Assembly: GCA_026184415.1 (NCBI GenBank)
Contig: CM047942.1
Location: forward strand, 3,782,001-3,846,000
Length of the DNA: 64,000 nt
Origin: Trichothecium roseum
Lineage: Eukaryota; Ascomycota; Sordariomycetes; Hypocreales
Direction: 5' to 3'
Part shown: piece by piece, positions 32,802 to 43,380 of the stretch
How the letters are laid out: every line of letters starts with the position of its first letter
Numbering within the stretch: the stretch's first letter is position 1
Position numbers and translations under genes: made by a program
Notes under the pieces: generated by a model
Database searches by the model: none
What the model saw: the letters and a program-made list of their open reading frames with translations, nothing else
What the model was told of the DNA's origin: nothing

Positions 32802-35568
32802 ATGATAGAACAACTACCCCAGACTATCCTAGTGTTGAATTTCGACCCCGAGGTGAGATTGTCATTCTGAAATTTGATGCGCCTGTTTTGTTCGGTTTGA
32901 CTAGATTTTTGTAGAACTCCCACTGAGTCATAAGTCGCCTGAAATCCCTTCATGTCGCCGTTGTCATATTGAACGGCTTCATCAAGCTCGCTGCTCTCCG
33001 ATGGAAACCTGCTAGTATCATTCTGAGCGGAGGTAGATTCTTTGCTGCTTTTTATATTATCTTCACGACATCCGGGGTCCTCATCTAACGTGAATCTCCT
33101 CTCCAGCTCCGAATCCTGATTTCGACCAAGACCACGCTCCTCGTAAATCTTACTTTACCATATAACCCACCGCTTAGTCTTATCTTTTTTTTTCTTTCAT
33201 AAATATCTAACTACTGAAAAGATGTTGACCCAACAATCTTTGACCTGGACGCCCCGATTCTGTAAGTTACCCTTATACCATCCATCTGGTACTGTGTAGG
33301 ATCGACAAGTTCACTTATTCATTCGTCGGGGCGGAAAACAGGGGCATCGGCTATGGTTGCCACGAACTCGCTCGGCTTATCGATCCTGGAAATGTCTCTT
33401 GGAGCCCAAACCGACAAGATGGTGAGACAGAGTTGCTTATTGTCAAGGCTAACCCCTATGTGGACTGTCTTTTTGACGGTCTGCCAGACTCCTTGACCGG
33501 TTTGTTATTTTCTTCACGTTTTCTCCAAAGAAAGATGGTAGTAGCCATTTTAAACTAACTACAATCTCTCCCGCCAGTCTCGTCAAGCTGCTTTGGCAGC
33601 CTTGTTAGCGCGCCATTTGGGTTCAAGGTTATGGCTACGGGCGTAGAAGCCGAGTCAGGCATGATTGTATTTGGCGGCATTGTCCATGTTTCAAAGCCCA
33701 TCTTCGGTTTGGCCCCTTCCTCTTGCGCGCAAAATTATATCAGTCAAGGACTAACGATCTTCATTTTACACGGACAGGAATCCAGTTCTTCCCCGAGAGT
33801 GGTGATTATAAGGGAACACCGGACATTCTCAGTAACTTTGCCTTCAAGGTTTGTAAGGCTAGAGCTATGTGGAAGAAGGGTGGCTCGATGGACGAGGAGG
33901 TCAGAAGGATTCGTAAGCTCATCGGTAGCACTGCCCAAGTCGTACGTACTTGCCCACGAAGCATACATTATCTAGAATCGCTGGTCGGTACTGATACACC
34001 TCGCAGATTGGAGGCATCTCTGGAGGTTTAGGAAGCACTGCAGCTGCCTTGCTGATGAAGCAAGCCATCGGCGATCGATTTCACCCTATTCTCGTGGATA
34101 CTGGTGAGCAAACAGACTATACCCAGGTGTGGTTTCGAATGACCCTAATGCTATACTTCAGGCTTGATGCGTTTGAACGAATGCCGCCAAGTCAAGGAAA
34201 CGCTTCAGAATCATCTCGACATGAACATCACAATTGTAGATGGCTCCCACGTTTTCATCCCCCGTCTTACTGGCGCTGCACGTCCCGAGGCTAAGCGAAC
34301 CATTGTTGCGGATACATGCAAGTTGTCACACACCCACCAATCGTCTTTAGAGTGTTGACTGATTTGGCGTTAAAAGTACTGGAGCTCTTTTACATGGAGG
34401 CAGTCCGGTAAGACAAGACAAGAGAGAAAGTTGGTGAATGGGGGAGTAAGGCTGACATGTTTGAACCCGTTAAGTATTGAGCGAGAGGCCAAAAACACAG
34501 CTGTCGCCGGCAAAGTCAAATGGCTAGTCCAGGGTACAATATTCCGTGAGTCGCGAGAATACCCATCTGATTTTGGACTGGTAACCCATGTTTTTGCGCA
34601 GCCGATTTGTTCGAGAGCCTCGGCTTGGGGAGAACATCAAACATAATTGAACGTACGCCCTACGTCTCTCTTTCCCACCCCTTGAGTTCCCTTGGCTGAC
34701 GGTGCCTCATCACAACGCAGACAAACTCGCGGAACAGAAGCAAAACGGCGTAAGATAGTCCAAGTATACCAAGGGGCTGCTGGTTCTGACAGAAATGATA
34801 GGAGCCTCAATGTGAACTTCTCGAGCCTTTTAAACTGCTGTAAGCGTTCTGCCCACGATCAAACGCTTGCAGCACCCCCAGCCCCTATCCCACTATCTTT
34901 CCCACCAATTCACGTAACTGTTCCCTTTGTTGGCAGGTGCTAACAATATTTCCTCCCAAAAAGCTCCAGGGAACAGATACGGGCCCTCGTGCGCCAGGCA
35001 GATCTCCCCGAAGACCTCTTCATGCGGCACCCCTTCCCGCTTCCGGGTCTCAGCATCCGTATCATCGGCATGCTTACCCCCAACCGCGTCAAAATGGTAA
35101 GAAAGGCGGATGACATCTTCATCTCGATGATTAAGGAGGCCGGTATCTACAACCAGGTCTCCCAGGCCTACGCAGCGCTCGATACCAGTGTAGGTACGTT
35201 GATGCGTCACTCGCTTCTCCCAACCCCACGCTACTCTTAACTTTTGAATACAACAGAAGTGCTGACAGGTAACCTGTTGTGGTGCAATAAGCCGCGAGGT
35301 CTCAAGGACTCACCAGAGAAGACGAGCAAATTTGCATCCTTAGGGCCGTGGTCTGCCTGGACTTGATGCACGCCGAGCCGTATCACTTTCCATGGATGCT
35401 ACTTAGCGCCATAAGTTCGCGGATCGTCGACGAAGTTGACGGCATCACGCGCGTTGTCTACGACATCACATCGAAACCTCCGGGTGAGATGGCCTTTTTA
35501 ACTCACCCTTGACCAATGTGAACGTATATCACGTACTGACGATGACAGGCGCCATCGAGCTTGAGTAA
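32802..35568 (+). pseudogene. Decayed, intron-dense GMP synthase (glutamine-hydrolysing) paralog
   Basis: Recognised by family alignment: VDPTIFDL, GIQFFPE, ILVDTGLMRLNEC, MRHPFPLPGL and the end SRIVDEVDGITRVVYDITSKPPGAIELE. Eighteen exons rebuild 535 codons, the usual length of GuaA/GUA1: 32802-32852, 32915-33032, 33107-33142, 33222-33261, 33342-33499, 33578-33706, 33778-33941, 34007-34103, 34162-34317, 34377-34407, 34475-34545, 34602-34652, 34721-34749, 34802-34839, 34964-35193, 35257-35268, 35307-35483, 35549-35568. The frame holds at every junction; 16 introns are GT-AG and one is GC-AG (donor 34318). Defects: an in-frame TGA at 32924-32926, the GATase motif GICYG changed to GIGYG, GIQFHPE to GIQFFPE, and the PP-loop SGGVDS to SGGLGS. 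It cannot be a normal glutamine-dependent GMP synthase. It is either a pseudogene or a non-catalytic derivative that needs another start or readthrough. Confidence 0.85.
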
Positions 35569-35878
35569 TCTGGTTATGAACTGGTTTCATAGCGTGCTTT
35601 GTTGGCCTAGAGAAATTTATAAAGAAGACAAAAAGGATTATGAAAAAAGTGCCTGTAGATTATATAGAATAGATCCATAGATGCCAATGCCTTTTGTTTT
35701 CAAAGGAAACAATAAGAAATATGGATTAACCATTGCCCCTACTCCTTATCCCTCGGCCGCCTTCATGGCGGCGTCTCGCGTAAGGAGATAAGCAAGTCAC
35801 GGAGCGTAAATGTCTTGAGAATAAATAAAAAAGGTAATGACCAAGACTTGTTTATATTTGTGGTATATTTCTTCACCC
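35569..35878. other. Convergent intergenic spacer
   Basis: 310 bp, AT-rich, between the stop of the GMP synthase relic and the stop of the aldo/keto reductase on the opposite strand. It probably holds the 3' UTRs of both; nothing else seen. Confidence 0.5.
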
Positions 35879-36864
35879 TTAGTCCTTCTTGGCGCTCAAC
35901 TCCTTCAGCGTCTCCTCAAACTCCTGCTTCAGCGGCTGCAGGCTCTCGACGAGGGCGGGGTCAGAAAGCAGCTTCTCTGCCGCCTTGGCGTTTGTGGCCA
36001 TCCTCTCGACGTTGGACGACCCGCTGAGGACCTGGGTGTCGCCCAGGAGCCAGATGAGGACGTAGTAGGCCAGCGTCTTTTCGACGGCGAGCTTCTCGGC
36101 CACCTTGGCGACGACGGCGGACTCGAGGATCTTGGGATCGCCCTTGAGCATCCAGTAGGCCTGGTAGAGGATGCCCTTCTCCTTGGCGAAGGCGCGGACG
36201 GCCTCGTCGAAGCCATTGTCGGCGAAGAAGCGGTTCTGGACGATGGCGGGCTTGACGGCGGCGGCCTTTTCCCAGACGAGCCTGAGCTGGTCGGCGGTGA
36301 AGTTGGAGACGCCGAGGGCGCCGACGCGGTGGGGCACGTAGGACTCAAGGACGGCCCAGGCGCGGAGGGTATCGTCGTCGCTGAGGAAGGGGAGGAAGAG
36401 GATGTAGGCGTCGATGTGGTCGACCTGCAGGCTCCTGAAGGACTTCTCGACGGCCTCGCGGACCTGGTCCTCGACGGGCTGGTCGACGTTGAAGGGGAGC
36501 TTGTCGGGCTGGTGGGCGTAGGCCGGGGCGAACTTGGATTGGATCTGGAGGAACGATTGTCAGTCGGTGCCGCGAAGAGAGAGACTACCCTAGTAGTGCT
36601 AAACATAGAGGGAGGGAGGGCGTTTACAAAGATGTCCTCGCGCTTCTTGGTGCCGGCGCTGATGGCGGCGGCGATGCCCTTGCCGATGGCCACCTCGTCG
36701 TAGGCGTCCATGGTGGGGTAGTCGGCCGAGTCGACGGCGCTAAAGCCGGCCTTGAGGGAGCCCTCGACCAGCTCGGCCGTCTTGGGACCCTTGAAGGCCG
36801 TGCCGGAGATGAGGAGGGGCGTCTTGCCCTTGATGACGAGGTTGGGGCTGCGGAGGCTAGACAT
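35879..36864 (-). CDS. Aldo/keto reductase family protein, atypical catalytic site
   Basis: Two exons, 36628-36864 and 35879-36544, 300 aa. The 83-bp intron (gtaaac...cctccag) is in phase 0 and joins KREDIF to IQSKFAP. The (alpha/beta)8 aldo/keto reductase fold is suggested by GFSAVDSADYPT near the N-terminus, FIQSKF (catalytic Lys), GALGVSNFTADQL and the late NADPH-binding region QVLSGSSNVERM. The segment aligned with the usual Y-L-L/I-H-x-P reads YILFLP, so the catalytic His appears replaced by Phe. The spacing of the Tyr after the Asp is also unusual (DAYDE). It may be a reductase with a changed mechanism or a fungal-specific subgroup; the substrate is unknown. Length is normal for the family (about 300 aa). 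Confidence 0.85.
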
Positions 36865-38084
36865 GATGGGGGGAGAGAGTTTGTGTGTTGTATGGGTATG
36901 TGTGTATGTATATATGGATCAACTAGTAGTAGTAGTAGCGCGTGCCCTCGGGGTATTCAATATGCTAATTGGGCACCAAGAAATAGAGAGAGAGAGAGAG
37001 AGGGAGAGGGAAGGGGGGAAAAGAGAAGAGAGCATTGGAAGATGAGGCTTTATTTCATGCAAGCTGTTGATCTAAAAGGAACCCCGCAGGCGTGTACGGA
37101 TTATGTGCGTCGCTGCTGGGCTTAGTAGTAGCTTGATCTTCTTGATTCCGTCCCATGGCGGGATGGTGGGGAAAATAGAAGGATCAGGGTCGCGCGAAAG
37201 CAGTGATCTTCAATCCTGAATGCCGGACAGCGCGCCCCTCCCCTCCCCTAATACATGCAGAGAGGGGGGGAGGGGATAGGGGAGAGGGAGGGGAAGGAGG
37301 GCAAGGCGCTAGGTCCGGTTATGGGACTTTGCTGTAATGACAAGTATTTCCACGTATGTATCCTTTTTGGAGATTGCGGGCCCCCCCCCCCTTTTTTTTC
37401 TTTCTATATGCCGTTGTCAATGGATGCTGTTCTTGAGGTTGATGAATTACGATTCCGCGAAGGGGGGGAGGGGAAGAGGGGTTGGTGGTGTGTGGGCACA
37501 CACCCACACTGCCAAGGTACAAGGTACGGATTACGGATTACGGAGCTCTTAGCGGCAGTAAGCTTCGGCCGATAGCGGGGTAGGTACCGGCCGGCCGACC
37601 GGTTGGCCACAGGTTATGGAAAGACGGGGGAGAGTTTAGTTTACTCACTATAAGTGAACTTGAAATCTTGGAAGTAGTACGGAGTACTACGCCTATATTC
37701 AATGGAGGGTATTGGCAATTAGACGTTGGCGTTCTATTAAATCCCTTTGCCCTTGATTGAATACTGCTGGTAGCAGGCAGTACCACCTAGCGGCTGTTGC
37801 CCTTCCCCGGAGCATTCGCATTGGAGAAGTGCATTTCTTTATCGATAAGTCGGCGGATTGCTTCCGCAACCACGTCATATTTAGTATTCCGCACGACCAC
37901 CAACGCCGCCTGCCACACAGACCAATATGCACGGGTTACTTGCTAAGTTGCTAGCAGTAGTACTCCATACAATTCGTCTGCAGGTGCAGGTACGATCTGT
38001 ACATCCATCTCATCAAACCTCACTGCATCGCATCTCTGGTTCAAGTGGGAACAGATGCTTCTGGAATAACCATAATGACGCGCA
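36865..38084. other. Divergent promoter region between AKR and MLH3
   Basis: Contains (AGT)5 near 36924-36938, (AG)n near 36984-37000, purine-rich tracts at 37255-37305, a C/T-run near 37381-37400, a TACGGAT duplication at 37523-37540 and the inverted motif 37674-37690. No gene seen. It should hold promoters for both flanking genes. Confidence 0.5.
37674..37690. repeat. 17-bp inverted repeat around the TACGGAGT motif
   Basis: GTAGTAC and GTACTAC arms around GGA, so one dispersed-motif copy sits inside a perfect 7-bp-arm inverted repeat. Confidence 0.8.
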
Positions 38085-40737
38085 ATGTCCATCAAGCGAC
38101 TTCCCGAAGATGCTGTCAACCAAATCAAGTCTTCGGTCGTCATCACTTCGCTCAACGGCGTAGCAGCGGGCCTCATCAAGAACTCACTTGACGGCGGCGC
38201 ATCCAAGATCAACATATCTGTCGACTATGGTCGGGGCAACTGCACCGTTGAGGACAACGGGGATGGCATACAGCCATGTGACTTTCGGGAGGGAGGGGGT
38301 TTGGGGGAGCCTCACTGTAAGTTTTAGCACTTGAAATGGCGAATACGCACGGAACTGAATCAAATTCCAAGGCACCTCAAACTTCCCACCCAATTCCCAA
38401 ATTCACGGGACACACGGCACATTCTTGGCATCACTCGCCACGCTATCGCTGCTTCTCATTGCTTCTCACCACTGCCAGCATGCTTCTCACGCCTCTGTCC
38501 TGTTTCACAACGGGAAACTTCTTGCAAGGCATCAGCCTGCGCCCCAGGAGCATCGCCTGGTGACCTTTGATCATGGCACTAGGATCATGGTACGGGACCT
38601 GTTTGGATCCATGCCTGTGCGGGTGAAGCAGCGTGGGATTTTGTCATCTGATAGGGTCAACATTGACAGAGAATGGTCACGCCTGGTTCTCGGCACCGTA
38701 GCTATACTGCTCGCCTGGCCTCGAGGAATGACTATCCGGCTGAACGAGAGTTCTACCCACCGAGAACTGAAGCTCAAGACGCCAGCCGAGATGGATGCCG
38801 TGCTGAGAACGGCGAGGCTGCTCAGTCAGGCCTCCCTGACCCAAAACCACGACGTGGACTCTTGGATATCAGTATCTGCGACGGTGGGAGAGATCAGATG
38901 CACCGGCTGCATCTCAACTATCCCATCTTCAAGTCGGAAGACCCAGTTTATCTGCATTGGTATCCAGCCACTCTCAAATACATATGGCACCAACACTTTG
39001 TATGAAGAAATCAACAAAGTCTTTACGAATTCGAGTTTTGGCGCGATAGAGGGCAACAGGTACAAGGCCAACGACGGCTATGAAAGGTCAGATGGCTTCA
39101 CTAGTAGGGAGCTGGGGGTACGAAAAGGGGTGGATCGATGGCCCATGTTTCATCTACAGCTCGAATTCCAGCACCACCCTGGATCGAGTATTGATGATAT
39201 ACTGGACAGCAGGACGAATGACCTGACAGCAGTGACGGACCTGCTTAAAGCCATGTGCTACAGCTTTCTGAAGCGGCACCACCATCGGCCCCGCAAATTG
39301 AGAACGATAAACCAAAACTCGGTTTTTTCTACTGATGCTAAGCTTGGCGTTCCGATCCCTCCGTCGGCGAGTCAAACCTCCGAACGGATCACTTCCGGAG
39401 AGAAGGAGACAGAGGGTGTTCATCAGAGCAGCTCCTTTGACAGTTGGCACAGAGTCAAGGTTGGGCTTGCTCCAAAGCGGAGTACTCCGAAAGGTACACA
39501 TCAGGGAGGTGAGCCGCACCCCCAAAGACGACCCTTAGTTGGAAACGAGGGAAAACTTCTGCGAAGGCCATTTGATGATGTCGAAGATGATGCATTCCCG
39601 GCGACTCAAGAAAGCGCACATTTTGTATCGTCGCAAGCGTCGTCCGCAGCTGCCACGGAGCCTGCAAAGGCAGCACTTCCTGCAGAGATTCGCCCATCAC
39701 AGCTCTCAAATCAAAGTGTCCTTCAGAGGCGCCCAAAGCCGCAGCCCAGGGAATGGCTTCAGAATGTTCTAAGTGAATGGAAGAATCCTGTTTTTGAAAA
39801 TACCCCGCGGCAGATGCAACGCTCCTACGGCGACGCTGCTGTTCCAGGAATAGATGACGTTTCTGAATGGGGGCGCTCCAACTACTTTGCCCAGGAAGGC
39901 GCCGACGTGCTATTCGAATCGACATCAATCAGGAGCCTGGGGGGGCGGATCTCTAAGAAAGCCCTTTCGGATGCGGAAGTCGTCGGCCAGGTTGACCGAA
40001 AATTCATTCTCGTGAGGCTGCCGATGGACGGCGTGTACGGGCCGAGCCAGGGGCCGGACACGTCTGCCCTGATCATACTCGATCAGCACGCAGCAGACGA
40101 GAGGCGTCGCCTGGAGGAGCTGATGTCGGAATACTTTGTGCTGAGCCCTTCGGGGGTCGTCAGGAGCGACACGGAGCCCGTCGAAAGCCCGCTAGTCTTC
40201 GAAGTTGCCGCTGCAGAAGGTGATTCTCTGAGGCAGTACCAGGTCTTCTTTTCTTCCTGGGGCATCGATTATCGTGTTTCGTCGCCTCAGAAGCTTCCGA
40301 GCCAGGAACCCGTAAAGATCACAATATCGGCTCTGCCTCCGAGCATCTTCGAGCGCTGCACGACGGAGCCTCGTCTGCTGATCGACCTCTTACGCAAACA
40401 GATTCACGGCCTGTCGCACCCACCTCCCCTGCCGTCATTTTCTTTAACCCGGCAGCAGTCGCACATCAGTAACTTCCATGGCTGCCCTCGAGGCATATTG
40501 GAGCTGCTCCATTCGCGCTCATGTCGCACCGCCATCATGTTCAACGATGAGCTATCCCAAGACGAGTGCGAGGGCCTAGTAAAGGGGTTGGCCGGCTGCG
40601 CGTTTCCTTTCCAGTGCGCTCACGGTCGGCCAAGTATGGTCCCGGTGCTGGACCTGGGCCTTGGAAGCAGAGTAGGAGGCTGGAACGGTGATGAGGAGAC
40701 AGTCAGCAAGGCGACATGGAAAGAATGGATGATGTAG
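38085..40737 (+). CDS. MLH3: DNA mismatch repair protein MLH3 (MutL homolog)
   Basis: Two exons, 38085-38316 and 38372-40737, 865 aa. The 55-bp intron (gtaagt...ccaag) joins GLGEPHC to TSNFPP, as expected for the GHKL ATPase domain. N-terminal ATPase motifs: IKNSLDGGAS (Asn33), VEDNGDGI (Asp57) and HGTFLASLATLSLL. The C-terminal endonuclease domain carries DQHAADERRRLE (DQHA-x2-E-x4-E, from about residue 648), SCRTAIMFNDELS and FPFQCAHGRPSM. MLH3 pairs with MLH1 and makes the meiotic crossover nuclease MutLgamma, with a minor role in repair (family knowledge). The Glu that normally activates water in the ATPase domain is Gly29 here. The central linker is polar and variable. Start chosen at MSIKRLPEDAVNQI, typical of the family. 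The gene converges with the LicD gene. Confidence 0.92.
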
Positions 40738-41078
40738 ATAATAATACACGGGGGTGGAAGGCTATGAGCACGCTTTGTTAGGATTTTTTTTTGCGACACT
40801 GCCCTACTACCCAGAAGCTCAAATACTGCCCCCAACAAGTTGTATTTATCTCTCAATGCAAAGCCAACAATGAAACTCCAGAGACTGATGCGCAGACCTT
40901 TTTCAAGAACCCGTTAGTGTTCATAAAAATAATACACCATGAGGATGCACAGTAATATTGCTACTGATGTTCTGAGTAGGTAATGAGGAGGTAAATGTAA
41001 TAAGCCGAGACTCTACAGTTGACCTTAAAAATCCTCTTCTCAGCTGCCAGTCTCCCCTTTTCTTTGCGGTGGCTCTGT
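40738..41078. other. Convergent intergenic spacer
   Basis: 341 bp between the MLH3 stop and the LicD stop. T-run at 40779-40787; both 3' UTRs expected; no other feature seen. Confidence 0.5.
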
Positions 41079-42054
41079 CTAAGAGTCTTCCATCTTGATC
41101 CATTTCTTGAGGTCATAGTCCCAGCGGTGTCTGCCAAGTATCAGCCGTTGTTCCAAACGTGTGAGCCGCAACAACTTACCCCTCGAATTCCTCGAGCACG
41201 AGGCTCGCGTCCCCGTACTCCTGGCGCAGGATGTTCTCAACGCTGTACGGCACCCGGGCCTCGACGCCCTCGAACTCGGTCGTCCGGAGCGGCCACAGAT
41301 CCTGGCCGGCGTAGCGGTGGTGGTTCTTGCAGCTCCACAGGGCGGGACCGGGGCCGTCTCCCTCCCGCTGCCTCACGCCCGTGATGTCGACGAACATGCC
41401 GTTCTCCGTGTCGATCCAGCGGGCGTCGATGACGTTGGCCGCGTCCCCGGGTCCCGCCTCGGCGTGGTACGGGTTGACGTCCAGCAGGTAAGTCTTCTCC
41501 CGCAGCGGCGGCGGCGACGACGTCCCGCTTCTCCCTCCGCTGTCGGCTGCGGCGTCGGCGGCCCGAGGGACGCTGACGTTGACGGCGTGCTCGGTGCCGT
41601 TCAGGTGCCTCGCCATCCAGGCCAGCGTGTGGTTCGACACCTGCGCGTCCAGGTCGTCGTCCCAGGGCATGACGGCGCCCCCCCACCACCAGCCCAGGAG
41701 GGTGCCGTGCGCCAGCCACGTCTCCACCCCCGCGGCGCCCGTCGCCTCCAGGTATGACCGCGCGAGGGCCCGCAGTACCGCCCGGCGCTGCTCCCCGTAC
41801 GGCACGTGCCCACTGAAGAACCTTGCGTCGTAGTGGCTGAGGTCCCGCGAGCCGCCGGGCTCCCGGAAGTACTTTTCTGGTGGAGCCGGCGCCGGCGCCC
41901 CCGCCTCGGGCCCTCGTCGTTGGTTCTCCTAGGCTGTTGACGGTGGCGGTGGCGGCGGCGGGGTGGTGGACGGTACCGCGAGAGGGAAAAGGAGCAGGAG
42001 GAGGGCGAGGACGACGGGGGATGACGAGGGCCATGCGGGGAATACTAGGTGCAT
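41079..42054 (-). CDS. LicD-family secreted/Golgi protein
   Basis: Three-exon model: 41977-42054, 41180-41928, 41079-41130; 292 aa. Exon 1 codes for a clear signal or anchor sequence (VVLALLLLLFPLA). A 48-bp intron (gtaccg...cctag) removes an in-frame TAG. The last intron (gtaagt...ggcag) joins EEFEG to HRWDYDLKKWIKMEDS. The core has the LicD nucleotidyltransferase-type signature HGTLLGWWWGGAVMPWDDDLDAQV, with the DDDLD metal-binding acidic cluster, plus IDTENGMFVDITGV. Fungal relatives (MNN4-like) act in mannosyl-phosphate transfer to glycans in the Golgi; bacterial LicD transfers phosphocholine. The exact donor cannot be told. GC content is very high through exon 2, and its other frames stay open as shadows. 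Confidence 0.87.
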
Positions 42055-43275
42055 CGTGTAATAGGGTGCTTGTCGAAGGTCAGATGGCATCTAGGTTTGG
42101 ACGGGATATATATAGGAAGAGGGAGGCAGAGACAGAGACAGAGACAGAGAGACAGAGGCACAGAGGAGGGCGGAGGATGTTCTTATGATCAGGGTCAAAG
42201 GAGAGTTGCCGGGATGAAGATGGTGTTTTTGTATGACGACAGCACAGCGACAGAAACGAGACCTCGCTTTTTATGTCGTTTTCTTTTTCGCTTAATTTGG
42301 CCAAGAATGTAAGGATACCTGACCTGGAGGAAATTTGGGCATGTAGCCGTGGGTAAGGTAGGCACGCGCCGGAGAAGAACTGACGAGTCTAACAGAGTCA
42401 ACTTATAACCTAACTTGGTCCCCTTTTTTGATACGCATATCATACCGTAGTACTCCATACAATGTATACATATCTACTAAACCCTTCCCTAAATTTAGAT
42501 AATATATTAATCTTCTTGACTATTTCGATTATTTTATACCTTTACTTGGGGCGTCTATTTTGTCTTTGTACGTACCTCTTGATTGGTTGCCTGCCAGAGT
42601 GCTACACTGTACCTTCCTCCTTGGAGGTTCGAGGGTACCTGCCTTGAATATGGATTCCATGGAGAGAAGGAAACGAGTTTGTGGGTTGAGACTCCCGTCT
42701 GTTAATCACCTACCTAAACTTGATGGATGCATCCTGCATGTTCCGCAACACGATTTTGTCTCCTCTCTTGCTGTTCCCCACGAGTGCGGTGATTTAGAGT
42801 CATTTGGCCGCTCCTACGCAAACTTTCCGGCAGCCATGTTGGTCGGTCGGGGGGGAGGCATCGAGTGTTATGTTGCGTAGGCCCAGAGTATAGGGAGCAA
42901 ACATATAAGGTATAAACCGAGGACTCGCACACGGCGCAAAGCGCCCAGGATAAGGGTTTTTTTTCTAATAACACTTTACGCAGCTTTTCTTTTCTACTAC
43001 GTTCCGCTCAGCTACGAAGCTGCAAAAGTATATTTGCAACGGGTGCGCGCACGTGGCTGCCAAAAGTTTACATAGGAAGATGGGTACTTAGTTGACCTTC
43101 CCTTGCCGAAAGCTTAAGAGGAACGGCGCAAGACTGGGTATAAAGGCCGCCAAAATTACTGGTATCACTCGGTGAGGATGCGGGCCGCACATATCTACTG
43201 CCATGGCAAGCAAATAAGAAGAGATTGACTGAGGAAAGAAAAAACACAATAGCAGGTAGAAAAGGCAAAAAAATC
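42055..43275. other. Intergenic between LicD and tRNA-Asp copy 2
   Basis: Holds the LicD promoter, a (CAGAGA)n run at 42127-42156, an AT-rich stretch (42460-42545) and a degenerate ACTCCATAC motif near 42453. Short open frames resemble nothing known. Confidence 0.5.
42127..42156. repeat. (CAGAGA)n microsatellite
   Basis: About five hexanucleotide units in the 5' flank of the LicD gene, within a purine-rich tract. Confidence 0.8.
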
Positions 43276-43380
43276 TCTCCCGCCGGGAATTGAACCCGGG
43301 TCTCAAGCGTGACAAGCTTGCATACTGACCACTATACTACGGAAGATGTTCGGTTGTGAGCAACCGACGTAGTGAGAGGA
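43265..43380. repeat. tRNA-Asp repeat unit, copy 2 (tRNA plus flanks)
   Basis: Direct repeat of 32314-32429, same orientation, offset 10,951 bp. The stem CGGTTG/CAACCG next to the tRNA 5' end is kept (43351-43356 with 43361-43366) although its loop differs. Confidence 0.85.
43276..43346 (-). tRNA. tRNA-Asp (GTC), copy 2
   Basis: Sequence identical over all 71 nt to the copy at 32325-32395, with the same anticodon loop TTGTCAC and the same A and B boxes. A T7 terminator run lies downstream on the minus strand (plus-strand A-run 43267-43273). Confidence 0.95.

Noticed and set aside
35837..36703. Long plus-strand open frame (288 aa) opposite the aldo/keto reductase
   Set aside because: Antisense shadow caused by the high third-position GC of the reductase codons; its peptide is Leu/Val/Gly/Asp-biased and resembles no protein.
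41161..42034. Other-frame open reading frames overlapping the LicD gene
   Set aside because: Very GC-rich sequence leaves several frames open; only the frame with the LicD motif and signal peptide is coherent.
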